Assembly: GCA_002385415.1 (NCBI GenBank)
Contig: DGDL01000080.1
Coordinates: forward strand, 1 to 14,643
DNA from: Clostridiales bacterium UBA3953
GTDB taxonomy: Bacteria > Bacillota > Clostridia > Oscillospirales > CAG-272
Direction of reading: 5' to 3'
Length of the DNA stretch: 14,643 nt
In this document: piece after piece, positions 7,104 to 14,490 of the stretch
How positions within the stretch are numbered: position 1 is the first letter of the stretch
Layout: every line of letters starts with the position of its first letter
The notes under the pieces: model-generated
Database searches by the model: none
The model's input: only the letters and a program-made list of their open reading frames with translations
Told to the model about the DNA's origin: nothing
Position numbers and translations under genes: made by a program

Positions 7104-8612
7104 ATGACTGACAATTCGGGATATACACCGACTAACAGTGAAGGAACCGAAAACCTTTCCGAAATCCTGCGGATAAGGCGGGAAAAGCTCAACGCTCTGC
7201 GCCAGGCCGGCCGCGACCCTTACAAGGTAACCAAATATGACGTAACTCACAATTCCGCGCAGATTCGCGAGAATTTTGACAGCCTTGACGGCACCGATAC
7301 TTCGGTTGCGGGCCGAATAATCACGCGCCGCATCATGGGCAAAGCAAGTTTTGCGACAATCCAAGACGGTGCGGGTCGCATCCAGATTTATATCCGCCGC
7401 GACGATCTGGGCAACGAGGAATATGAAAACTTCAAAAAGCAGATTGACATCGGTGACATCATCGGGGTAACAGGCTCAATCTTTAAAACAAAAACCGGGG
7501 AAATCTCAATTCATGCAAAAACTCTCACGCTTTTGACCAAGTCGCTTTTGCCCCTGCCTGAAAAGTTCCATGGTCTCACCGACACCGAGCTGCGCTATCG
7601 CCAGCGCTATGTAGACCTTATTGTCAATCCTGAAGTAAAGGAAACATTTATCAAGCGCTCGGCGATAATTCGCGAAATCAGGTCGTTCCTCGACGCGCGC
7701 GGATTCCTTGAAGTCGACACGCCCGTGCTGCATACAATATCGATAGGTGCGAATGCGCGTCCTTTTGTAACACATCTCAACGCGCTCGACCTCGATATGT
7801 ACCTGCGCATTGAAACCGAGCTTTATCTCAAGCGCCTTATCGTCGGCGGACTTGAGCGCGTGTATGAAATAGGCCGCATCTTCCGCAACGAAGGCATGGA
7901 CACACGCCACAACCCCGAGTTTACGACCGTCGAGCTTTATCAGGCCTATACCGATTACAGAGGCATGATGGAGATTGTCGAGGATCTGTACTCGCACCTT
8001 GCCAAGACCATCTGCGGCTCGCTCAAGATAACCTATCAGGGCAAGGAAATAGACATGACAACGCCCTGGACCAAAATGACAATGCGAGAAGCCGTTAAAA
8101 AATACGCCGGTGTGTCGTATGACGACTGGGCGGACGACGAGGCGGCGCGCAAGTGCGCCAAAGAGCACAATGTAGAGTGCGAGGAAAACGCGACGCGCGG
8201 CGAAGTGCTTGAAGCTTTCTTTGAAACCTATGTCGAGGACAATCTCATACAGCCCACCTTCATTTATGAGTATCCCGTTGACATCTCACCGCTGGCAAAG
8301 CGTTGTCCCGACAATCCCGAGTTTACAGAACGGTTTGAGTTCTTTATCAACGCCTCGGAGATGGGCAATGCTTTCTCGGAGCTCAACGACCCCATCGACC
8401 AGCGTACCAGATTTGAGCGTCAGGTAGCAGAAAAGCACGCTCAGGGCTACACAAACGCACAGGTCGACGAAGATTTCCTGTGCGCACTTGAATACGGCCT
8501 GCCGCCGACGGGAGGTCTCGGTTTCGGTGTTGACCGGCTGGTCATGCTGCTGACCGACAATGCCTCCATAAGAGATGTTCTGCTGTTCCCGACGATGAAA
8601 CCGCTGCAGTAG
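7104..8612 (+). CDS. lysS: Lysyl-tRNA synthetase, class II
   Basis: Charges tRNA-Lys with lysine in the cytoplasm; 502 residues, normal for bacterial class II LysRS. The N-terminal OB-fold anticodon-binding domain (about 55-155) contains GRIITRRIMGKASFATIQD. The catalytic core has motif 2, FRNEGMDTRHNPEF, at about 260-273. Motif 3, GGLGFGVDRLVMLL, begins at about 470, followed by the family ending SIRDVLLFPTMKP. The start ATG 7104 sits behind AAGGA at 7090-7094. The region around ANARPFVTH (about 215) differs mildly from the commonest LysRS consensus, with PGGA replaced by SIGA and THHN by THLN; I do not read this as loss of function. No T-box leader lies upstream; the gap to greA is only 29 bases. 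Confidence 0.97.
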   Translation: MTDNSGYTPTNSEGTENLSEILRIRREKLNALRQAGRDPYKVTKYDVTHNSAQIRENFDSLDGTDTSVAGRIITRRIMGKASFATIQDGAGRIQIYIRRDDLGNEEYENFKKQIDIGDIIGVTGSIFKTKTGEISIHAKTLTLLTKSLLPLPEKFHGLTDTELRYRQRYVDLIVNPEVKETFIKRSAIIREIRSFLDARGFLEVDTPVLHTISIGANARPFVTHLNALDLDMYLRIETELYLKRLIVGGLERVYEIGRIFRNEGMDTRHNPEFTTVELYQAYTDYRGMMEIVEDLYSHLAKTICGSLKITYQGKEIDMTTPWTKMTMREAVKKYAGVSYDDWADDEAARKCAKEHNVECEENATRGEVLEAFFETYVEDNLIQPTFIYEYPVDISPLAKRCPDNPEFTERFEFFINASEMGNAFSELNDPIDQRTRFERQVAEKHAQGYTNAQVDEDFLCALEYGLPPTGGLGFGVDRLVMLLTDNASIRDVLLFPTMKPLQ

Positions 8613-8757
8613 CTAAACTTTCGCTCGCCGGCCATGCCGCGGGCAGCATTTTCGCGCGAAAAATGCCGCGCCGCACATGACAGGTTTCACCGAAGCGAAA
8701 CTTTCAACTGCAGTGAGTTGACAAACTATAAATCAAACAGCCGGCTGCTTTATAAAA
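8613..8757 (+). other. Intergenic region with nested inverted repeats
   Basis: This 145-base gap holds several inverted repeats. An outer stem pairs TTTCGCT (8619-8625) with AGCGAAA (8694-8700). Inside it lies GCATTTT-CGCGCG-AAAAATGC (8646-8666). After it come TCAACT/AGTTGA (8704-8721, six-base loop) and the palindrome CAGCCGGCTG (8738-8747). The octamer AAACTTTC occurs on both sides of the outer stem. No T-run follows any stem, so none is a convincing intrinsic terminator for lysS. A TTGACA at 8718-8723 has no -10 at proper spacing. No Shine-Dalgarno site precedes the ATG at 8758. Confidence 0.5.
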
Positions 8758-9456
8758 ATGAAAAAAATAATTAACTGGTTTAAAAACTACTGGTACTATT
8801 ACAAATGGCGTACGCTTATAATCGGGTTTTTTGTGATTTGCGCGATCGTTATGGTACCGCAGGTAATCACAAAGGTCGATTATGACATCCATATTCTATA
8901 CGCCGGGCCGTACATCTTTCAGCTTGGCGAAAAAGAGCAGGCCGAGGAAATTTTCCGCGGCCTGATGGAGCGGGACTACAACGGTGACGGTCAGAAAACA
9001 GTAATACTTGCCAACATGACCATCATGACCGACGAGCAACTCAAAGAAGCGATGGAGGCTGCCTATAAAAGGACCGGTCCAACCGTCATTTTAAACCAGT
9101 ATTCGATCGCTCAAATGGACAGAGCGTTTTCGCAGGAGATATTTGCGGGTGAATCGGTTATCTGCCTGCTCGACCCAAGCAAATACGAGCAGGTCAAAAC
9201 CCAAAACGGATTTCTGCCGCTTGTGGAGGCGCTCGGCTATAAGCCGGAGATTGCCTTCGACGATTACGGCATGTATCTAAAAGATACGGAAGTTGGCCAG
9301 TACTTCGAATTGTTTAGAAAAATGCCGGAAGACACGATACTGTGCATAAGACGGCTTTCTACCGCCTCTATCTTCACCGGGGCAAAGAAAGCTCAGCAAA
9401 GCTACGAATATCATCTCGACTATTTTAAGCGGCTGGTGGAGTTTGTAGCTGAATAA
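8758..9456 (+). CDS. Single-pass exported protein of unknown function
   Basis: A 232-residue protein that I cannot assign to a named family. The first 18 residues are basic and aromatic (KNYWYYYKWR), followed by one hydrophobic segment at about 19-38, so it should be anchored with the remaining ~195 residues outside. The exterior part starts with a strand-like VDYDIHILYAGPY. It contains an acidic loop DYNGDG at 73-78 that resembles a Ca-binding EF-hand or dockerin core but has only one copy. There are three cysteines, one in the membrane segment. I recall uncharacterised clostridial proteins with similar beginnings but cannot name a family. No ribosome binding site is visible before ATG 8758 and no other start is possible before the in-frame TGA at 8719. 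It is convergent with the DUF2284 gene. Confidence 0.75.
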   Translation: MKKIINWFKNYWYYYKWRTLIIGFFVICAIVMVPQVITKVDYDIHILYAGPYIFQLGEKEQAEEIFRGLMERDYNGDGQKTVILANMTIMTDEQLKEAMEAAYKRTGPTVILNQYSIAQMDRAFSQEIFAGESVICLLDPSKYEQVKTQNGFLPLVEALGYKPEIAFDDYGMYLKDTEVGQYFELFRKMPEDTILCIRRLSTASIFTGAKKAQQSYEYHLDYFKRLVEFVAE

Positions 9457-9461
9457 AACAA

Positions 9462-9506
9462 AAACGCCGGGAGCCGAGAAAGTCGGCCTCCGGCGTTTAA
9501 TTTTCG
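9462..9506. terminator. Bidirectional intrinsic terminator
   Basis: AAACGCCGG at 9462-9470 pairs with CCGGCGTTT at 9490-9498. The inner part, GCCGA (9473-9477) with TCGGC (9483-9487), continues the stem around one A-C mismatch and one G-U pair, with a GAAAG loop. The plus-strand tail is TTTAATTTT. The minus-strand tail reads TTTTGTTTTATTC. It sits between the convergent genes ending at 9456 and 9509, so it serves both. Confidence 0.85.
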
Positions 9507-9508
9507 CT

Positions 9509-10036
9509 TCAGTACAGATAACCCGTGAAAAACGTGACGGTATCTACGCCGTTTATGTATTTCATACCGCACAAGGCGGCAAGTTTTGAAACGTTAATGC
9601 AGTAAGCCTCGAGCGAGGCGACGGCGCGGTCCGGATACCGGCAGGGCTCGCCGTCAAATCCGGCGCAGCGTTCGCACACCGTGCATCCTCCGGCGGCGAG
9701 CTGAAGGTGCGGCACGTCTATGAGCTTGTCAATCTCCGACGAAAGCTCGCAGTGCTTCGCTTTGGCTTCGTTCATGCCTTCGAAATCGAAACTGTCCTCG
9801 AGCGGCGTTACGGTTTGAAACACGAGTATACGCGAGTAGCTTTTCGCGCGGGCTATAAGCTCTTCTGGAGTGCCGACTGCGGGAGGGCAGGTAAGGTTTT
9901 TGCCGTAGTTGCCGCAGTAGTTTGCCTCACAGGCTTTTCTAAGATTGGGATCGAATGTTATGTCAGAAACATTTGCACAGGCGGCTTTGTATGCGCCGAG
10001 CTGTATGCATTTTTGAATGAGGATTGCTTCGTTCAT
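9509..10036 (-). CDS. DUF2284 cysteine-rich putative metal-binding protein
   Basis: A soluble 175-residue protein matching the DUF2284 pattern, described only as predicted metal-binding. Residues 36-52 read CEANYCGNYGKNLTCPP, with Cys36, Cys41 and Cys50. A second cluster, CTVCERCAGFDGEPC, continues with RYPD. Together these seven conserved-type cysteines could bind an iron-sulfur cluster or zinc; which metal is unknown. There is no signal peptide. The start is the ATG whose complement ends at 10036, with a GGGGG run nine bases upstream on the minus strand. It follows trkH by 18 bases in the same direction, so it is likely the last gene of the trkA-trkH operon. A functional tie to potassium uptake is not established. 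Confidence 0.85.
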   Translation of the reverse strand: MNEAILIQKCIQLGAYKAACANVSDITFDPNLRKACEANYCGNYGKNLTCPPAVGTPEELIARAKSYSRILVFQTVTPLEDSFDFEGMNEAKAKHCELSSEIDKLIDVPHLQLAAGGCTVCERCAGFDGEPCRYPDRAVASLEAYCINVSKLAALCGMKYINGVDTVTFFTGYLY

Positions 10037-10054
10037 AAATATGCCCCCGATTAT

Positions 10055-11494
10055 TTATTTTCGCCATGATGACGGTATTAGTATTGCAAGCAGCGGGAAA
10101 ATCTCAAGTCGCCCGGCAAGCATGTCGAAGCTGAGCACTACTTTGGACAGCGCGGAAAGCGACGAGAAGTTGCCCGCAGGTCCGACCTCGCCGAGTCCGG
10201 GCCCGATATTGTTGAGACACGCGATTACCGCGGTTACATTTGTCATGAAATCGCGCCCGCTGATTGAAACAAGCAGCACCGACACAGCCAATAGCAGTGA
10301 AAATGTAACCAGATAAGAGCTGACTCCGGTCACGACGGAGCGGTCAATCGGCTTCTTATCGATTACTACTGAGCTGACGGTACGCGGGTTAAGGCTGTAG
10401 CGTATTTCTTTTATCGCTGTTTTTATCATTATTAAAATTCGCATTACCTTTAGTCCGCCGCCGGTCGAACCGACGCAGCCTCCGACGAACATCAAGGCAA
10501 CAAGCACAGCCTGCGAGTATACAGGCCACTGGCCAAAGTCAGCCGTCGCATATCCGGTAGTCGTAATGATTGATGCCACCTGAAAGAATGCATAACGGAT
10601 GGATTCACCAATCGTTTTATATATAGGCAGTATATTCGCCGCAATCGTAACGGTCGAAAACGCAATTATTCCGAGATACCAGCGCAGCTCCTCGTTACGG
10701 ACGGCATCCGAAAACTTGCGCCTGATCAGCAAAAAGTACAGGTTGAAGTTTATGCCGAACAATACCATGAAAATGCCTATCACATAATCGAAATAGGCAT
10801 TGTTGTAGTAACCGATGCTTGTGTTCTTTATGCCGAAACCGCCGGTGCCCGCGGTTCCGAACGTGTTTAGCATAGCGTCAAACGCGGGCATTCCGCCGCA
10901 AACGAGCAAAGCAAACTCTACCACGCTCAGAAGTATATACATTCCGTAGAGAATCTGCGAGTTGATTTTGGTTTTCGATACCAGCTTGCCGTATGTCGGG
11001 CCAGGCGATTCGGCGCGCAGGATATGCGAAACTCGCGCACCGTTTTGCGACAGAATAGCAAAAGCGAACACAAGCACGCCCATGCCGCCCACCCAATGGG
11101 TAAAGCTGCGCCAGAAGAGCATGCTCGGCGACATGCTTTCGACGTCGGTCAGTATGCTTGCTCCTGTGGTCGTAAAACCCGATACCGTTTCGAAAAACGC
11201 GTCGATATACGAAGGTATCTGGCCCGAAAGGTAAAAAGGCAGGGCGCCAAGCATCGATATCAAGAACCAGGTAACTGCAACTATAAAAAATCCTTCGCGG
11301 GCAAAGATGTTTTTATCGGCCACTCGTAAGAGAAGGGGCAGCATCCCTGCCGCAAACATAATCGCCGCAACCGCCAAAAACCAAACGGCGCATCCGTCGC
11401 TGTATATAACCGAGACAAGCACGGGAAAGAGCATCAATGCGGCGACCACTCTCATGATGCTGCCGATAATATGAAGCGAATATCTGAAGTTCAT
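10055..11494 (-). CDS. trkH: Trk/Ktr potassium uptake channel subunit TrkH
   Basis: Integral membrane K+ translocating subunit of the Trk/Ktr superfamily, 479 residues, built from four M1-P-M2 repeats. All four pore loops are visible with their selectivity-filter glycines: TTTGAS at 108-113, GTAGTGGFG at 213-221, TTTGYA at 311-316 and NNIGPG at 428-433. The family motif CVGSTGGGLKVMR spans about 340-352. The start codon lies nine bases after the trkA stop on the minus strand, with only a weak ribosome binding site, suggesting coupled translation. TrkA should form the cytoplasmic nucleotide-binding gating ring on this subunit. Confidence 0.96.
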   Translation of the reverse strand: MNFRYSLHIIGSIMRVVAALMLFPVLVSVIYSDGCAVWFLAVAAIMFAAGMLPLLLRVADKNIFAREGFFIVAVTWFLISMLGALPFYLSGQIPSYIDAFFETVSGFTTTGASILTDVESMSPSMLFWRSFTHWVGGMGVLVFAFAILSQNGARVSHILRAESPGPTYGKLVSKTKINSQILYGMYILLSVVEFALLVCGGMPAFDAMLNTFGTAGTGGFGIKNTSIGYYNNAYFDYVIGIFMVLFGINFNLYFLLIRRKFSDAVRNEELRWYLGIIAFSTVTIAANILPIYKTIGESIRYAFFQVASIITTTGYATADFGQWPVYSQAVLVALMFVGGCVGSTGGGLKVMRILIMIKTAIKEIRYSLNPRTVSSVVIDKKPIDRSVVTGVSSYLVTFSLLLAVSVLLVSISGRDFMTNVTAVIACLNNIGPGLGEVGPAGNFSSLSALSKVVLSFDMLAGRLEIFPLLAILIPSSWRK

Positions 11495-11503
11495 AAAAAT
11501 CGC

Positions 11504-12859
11504 TTACTCTAATATCTCATCCAGATCGGTGAAATACCTGTTGGTAGTCACAACAATAACTCTGTCATGCGGTTCGATTAAGTCGGCGCCGCTCGGGATA
11601 ATTACCTTGTTTTTGCGGATTATGCCCGAAATAAGCACGCCCTGCTTGATTTTCAGGTCACGGAGAGGCACTCCGACGGTTTTGCTTTGCTCGCCGGCAA
11701 CAAATTCAAGCGCCTCGACCCGGTCGCCCACCAGTTTATAAAGCGTTTGAATATTGCTGCCTTTGGAGTTCATTTTCGCCCGCACATATTGAAGTATGAT
11801 ATTAGCGGTTATGGTCTTTGGGCTGACCGAGGTGTCAAGCCCGACGCTCGTCATCATGCTTTGCAGCGAGGTTTTGTTGACTTTGGTTATCACCTTTCGC
11901 GCGCCGCAGCTTTTCGCAAACATCGATATTATGATGTTTTCCTCGTCGGTGCCAGTCAGCGTAACACATGCGTCGGTATGCCCGACCCCCTCCTCAACAA
12001 GCAGCCCCTCGCTTGTACCGTCTCCGCACACAATAGTGGCGCGGGGAAGAATCCTGGAAAGCTCGACGCAGCGGTCATGGTCGATTTCGATGATTTTAAC
12101 CGAAACGCCCGTCTCAATGAGCTGCTGTGCAAGATAAAAGGCAATCCGGCTGCCGCCGACTATCATCGCATTCCTAATGCGTCCGCTTGCATATCCCGCA
12201 GCGTTTAGAAAAGCCAAAAGCTCGGGATGCGAGGCTGTGATGTAGATATGGTCATCCTGCTCGAGCACGAAATTGCCGCCGGGGATGTAAATTTCGTCTT
12301 TGCGGCTGACGGCACAGACCAATATTTTTGCGCCAAATGTTCGGCGGAGCATGTGCAGCGCCATACCGTCGAGCTTCCCGCCGGCATCAACCTTCAGCTC
12401 TGCCAAAAGCAGCCTGCCTTTTGCAAATGTGTCTATTTTAATAGCCGACGGAATCTGCAGCACCTGCGCAATTTCGCTTGCGGCATAAAAGTCGGGGTTA
12501 ACGAGTGTGCTGATGCCCAGCTCCGACTGCATGAAAGGGAGCTGGTCGACAAGCTCCGGGTTGCGCACTCTTGCAATGCTGTGGCGCGCGCCGAGCTTTT
12601 TCGCTATTATGCAGCACAAAAGGTTAATTTCATCCTGCGAGGTCGTGCTTATGATAAGTCTCGCATTCTCGGCTCCGGCTTCGATAAGATTAGCGCATAT
12701 AACACCGCTGCCGCACACACCCATGACGTCATAGTCGTCGGTCAACTTCTTGACAACGTCAGGGTCGGTGTCAAGTACAACAATATCGTGGCCTTCTTTT
12801 GCAAGGGCGGCGGTAATTTCAGCTCCTACCTTACCGCCTCCGACAATTATGATATTCAT
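11504..12859 (-). CDS. trkA: Trk potassium uptake regulator TrkA, two RCK units
   Basis: Peripheral cytoplasmic protein that gates TrkH in response to bound nucleotide (NAD(H) or ATP/ADP in studied relatives). It has 451 residues from the ATG at 12859-12857. Two tandem RCK units are visible: the first Rossmann motif GGGKVG at 7-12 with acidic Asp30 closing strand 2, and the second GGSRIA at 235-240 with Glu258/Asp260. Each is followed by an RCK_C-type beta-rich domain (about 140-222 and 365-450). The second motif ends in Ala where Gly is usual, so the two sites may differ in ligand. An upstream TTG (12865) would add only Met-Leu; I prefer the ATG because family members begin Met-Lys/Asn-Ile-Ile. 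An extended -10 promoter lies about 37 bases upstream. Confidence 0.95.
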   Translation of the reverse strand: MNIIIVGGGKVGAEITAALAKEGHDIVVLDTDPDVVKKLTDDYDVMGVCGSGVICANLIEAGAENARLIISTTSQDEINLLCCIIAKKLGARHSIARVRNPELVDQLPFMQSELGISTLVNPDFYAASEIAQVLQIPSAIKIDTFAKGRLLLAELKVDAGGKLDGMALHMLRRTFGAKILVCAVSRKDEIYIPGGNFVLEQDDHIYITASHPELLAFLNAAGYASGRIRNAMIVGGSRIAFYLAQQLIETGVSVKIIEIDHDRCVELSRILPRATIVCGDGTSEGLLVEEGVGHTDACVTLTGTDEENIIISMFAKSCGARKVITKVNKTSLQSMMTSVGLDTSVSPKTITANIILQYVRAKMNSKGSNIQTLYKLVGDRVEALEFVAGEQSKTVGVPLRDLKIKQGVLISGIIRKNKVIIPSGADLIEPHDRVIVVTTNRYFTDLDEILE

Positions 12860-12895
12860 AAGCAATTTTTCGGATAAAGTATTTGTTTAAAAGAT

Positions 12896-12926
12896 ATTAT
12901 AGCATGCGCGTCCATATAAAGTTGAA
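12896..12926 (-). promoter_or_regulatory. Candidate trkA promoter (extended -10)
   Basis: On the minus strand TGCTATAAT occupies 12904-12896, a perfect -10 hexamer with a TG extension. The best -35 candidate is TTCAAC (12926-12921) at a long 19-base spacing, so the extended -10 probably carries the promoter. Transcription would start near 12889, giving a leader of about 30 bases before the trkA ATG. Confidence 0.6.
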
Positions 12927-12941
12927 TATTTTGTTAACTTT
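12918..12941. promoter_or_regulatory. Inverted repeat, possible operator for trkA
   Basis: AAAGTT at 12918-12923 and AACTTT at 12936-12941 are inverted with a 12-base A/T-rich spacer; GTTAAC is itself palindromic. The left arm overlaps the candidate -35 of the trkA promoter, a suitable place for a repressor. In a region this rich in A and T, a six-base inverted repeat may be chance. Confidence 0.3.
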
Positions 12942-12994
12942 ATCGTCTATAAGCCGTCTCGAAAGTTTGTAACAAAAAAGATTTATTTGTGTCA

Positions 12995-13024
12995 TTGACA
13001 AAATAGATGAAAATATGCTATAAT
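12995..13024 (+). promoter_or_regulatory. Strong sigma-A promoter for the minD-like gene
   Basis: A perfect TTGACA (12995-13000), an 18-base spacer and a perfect TATAAT (13019-13024), with TG one base before the -10. Transcription should start near 13031, giving an untranslated leader of about 84 bases before ATG 13115. It is the best plus-strand promoter in the window and marks 13115-14438 as its own transcription unit. Confidence 0.85.
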
Positions 13025-13114
13025 TGCTATATGTAAATTGTCTATAAAGATTACATCGCAAGACAATTAGTACAGTAACGGGGGACAGCGCGGCGTGATG
13101 CGACCGGGTGACAA

Positions 13115-13921
13115 ATGGGCGTGAAAAAGATAATTATAACCTCGTGCAAAGGCGGAGTGGGCAAGTCTACCATTGCCGCAAACCTCGGATTGCGGCTTGC
13201 ACAAAACGGACACAAGACGCTGCTTGTCGACTGTGATTTCGGCATACGTTCGCTGGACCTGATACTCGGAGCCGAGGACCGCGTCGTATTTGACATTCGC
13301 GACGTAGCAATTAGAGGTGTTGAATTTTCCCGCGCAGTTATTTCTGACAACAGAAGTCCGCTGCTCGATTTTTGCGCAGCGCCGGCAGGGGAATGCCAGG
13401 CAATCGAACCTTCGCTTTTCCGTGCGACGATAAACCGTGTAGCCGAAGAACATGGCTATGAGTACATATTGCTTGATACTCCCGGCGATGAGGGTGACAC
13501 GTTCACAATGGCTGCCTCCGCGGCCGAGTCGGCACTTATTATATCCACAATGCTGCCGACTTCTATCAGAGCCGCCGAAAAAACCGGCGTCGCTGTTGCA
13601 GAGGCAGGCATCACAAACCAGCGCCTGATTATCAACTGCTTCGATTTTACTACAAAGCCTCCACCCGGCCAAGCCTCGGTGCTTGAAATTGTCGACAAAA
13701 CTTATCTGCAGCTTATAGGAATTATTCCGTACGACAGCCGCCTGCCCGAGCTTCAGCTCAAAGGCGGTCTGATTGACGAACTGCCCGGCACCAACACCGC
13801 AGCAGCATTTGCAAACATCGCCCAGCGTCTGACGGGCAGGAACATACCGCTGTTTACCTCTTTCCGCGGCATCAACAGAAAAAACCTCATGAAACATATT
13901 CTTTCAACGCGCCCGGTTTAA
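13115..13921 (+). CDS. minD: MinD-like deviant Walker A ATPase
   Basis: P-loop ATPase of the MinD/ParA family, 268 residues. The deviant Walker A motif CKGGVGKST is at 11-19, with signature Lys12 and Lys17. Switch I VDCDFGIRSLDLILG begins at Val38, close to the MinD form VDTDIGLRNLD, and RVVFDIRDV follows as in MinD. Switch II is LLDTPGDEG around Asp121, whereas MinD usually has DSPAG, and the usual INR strand end is INCFDF. It therefore looks like a diverged MinD. The C-terminus (RKNLMKHIL) could be a short membrane-targeting amphipathic helix. No minC or minE is present in the window. ATG 13115 has only a weak GGG-rich upstream site; GTG 13121 is an alternative. The methylglyoxal-synthase-like gene follows 76 bases later. 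Confidence 0.85.
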   Translation: MGVKKIIITSCKGGVGKSTIAANLGLRLAQNGHKTLLVDCDFGIRSLDLILGAEDRVVFDIRDVAIRGVEFSRAVISDNRSPLLDFCAAPAGECQAIEPSLFRATINRVAEEHGYEYILLDTPGDEGDTFTMAASAAESALIISTMLPTSIRAAEKTGVAVAEAGITNQRLIINCFDFTTKPPPGQASVLEIVDKTYLQLIGIIPYDSRLPELQLKGGLIDELPGTNTAAAFANIAQRLTGRNIPLFTSFRGINRKNLMKHILSTRPV

Positions 13922-13997
13922 TGCCACGCATAATCGGGCCGGTTAGCGGTTGAAGAAATTGATTACGGATTTAATGAAGGGAATGTGAAACAGATAT

Positions 13998-14438
13998 ATG
14001 GAAATCGCCTTAATGGCCGCCGATAATAAAAAAGAGCTGATGACACAATTTTGCATTGCATATTGCGGGATTTTGAGCTCGCACAATTTGTGTGCAACCG
14101 GTATAACCGCAAAGTATGTGTCAGAGGCGACTGGTTTGCGCATCGAGCGGCTGCTTTCGGGTGCGCACGGCGGAGCACAGCAAATAGCCTCAAGGATTTC
14201 ATACGATGAAATCGATCTTCTTCTTTACTTCCGTGACACGTCACCGGAGGCGCAGAACAGCGAGATTGACATGATGCTTTTGCGGATGTGCGATATTCAC
14301 AATGTGCCGGTGGCGACAAACATCGCAACCGCGGAAATACTTGTGCGCGCGCTTGACCGCGGCGACCTTGACTGGAGAGAGATTGTCAACCCACGCTCGG
14401 ATTATAACCGGCGCAGGCGCAGCATGCGCAATATGTGA
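13998..14438 (+). CDS. mgsA: Methylglyoxal-synthase-like protein lacking catalytic residues
   Basis: 146 residues with the overall sequence of clostridial methylglyoxal synthases: IALMAADNKK, ATGIT, LLSGAHGGAQQIA, LLLYFRD, NVPVATNIATAE. The true enzyme converts dihydroxyacetone phosphate to methylglyoxal. By alignment to E. coli MgsA, the catalytic base Asp71 is Ala60 here (GGAQQ for GGDQQ), His19 is Ala8, His98 is Asn87, and the Asp101 position is Ile90 with acidic neighbours. Asp20, Lys23, Thr45 and Ser65-Gly66 (phosphate-site type) are kept as Asp9, Lys12, Thr34 and Ser54-Gly55. The protein probably binds a phosphorylated ligand without the normal chemistry. The C-terminus ends in a basic run, NRRRRSMRN. 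The start ATG 13998 has AAGGGA only about 15 bases upstream. It is probably co-transcribed with the minD-like gene. Confidence 0.85.
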   Translation: MEIALMAADNKKELMTQFCIAYCGILSSHNLCATGITAKYVSEATGLRIERLLSGAHGGAQQIASRISYDEIDLLLYFRDTSPEAQNSEIDMMLLRMCDIHNVPVATNIATAEILVRALDRGDLDWREIVNPRSDYNRRRRSMRNM

Positions 14439-14442
14439 AAAA

Positions 14443-14465
14443 CAGCACATTTTCGTAAAATGCTG
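14443..14465 (+). other. Stem-loop after the mgsA-like gene
   Basis: CATTTT and AAAATG flank a CGT loop (14448-14462); outer CAG/CTG pairs add to the stem across a small bulge. No T-run follows, so it is not a terminator on its own. Its core resembles the palindrome at 8646-8666. Confidence 0.4.
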
Positions 14466-14490
14466 CAACATGCGGCTATGATATACAGAT

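Noticed and set aside
7506..8168. Minus-strand open frame of 220 codons inside lysS
   Set aside because: It lies wholly within a well-conserved synthetase core on the other strand and has no family features.
8718..8756. TTGACA as a promoter for the gene at 8758
   Set aside because: The nearest good -10, TATAAA at 8751-8756, is 27 bases away and would start transcription inside the gene. The other TATAAA (8727) is too close.
12227..12877. Plus-strand open frame of 216 codons opposite trkA
   Set aside because: trkA has both RCK motifs in the minus frame; the plus product has no recognisable domain.
13067..13897. Long minus-strand open frame (276 codons) opposite the minD-like gene
   Set aside because: The plus strand encodes a clear P-loop ATPase with a promoter. 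The minus product is cysteine-rich and low in recognisable motifs, as expected of an antisense shadow.
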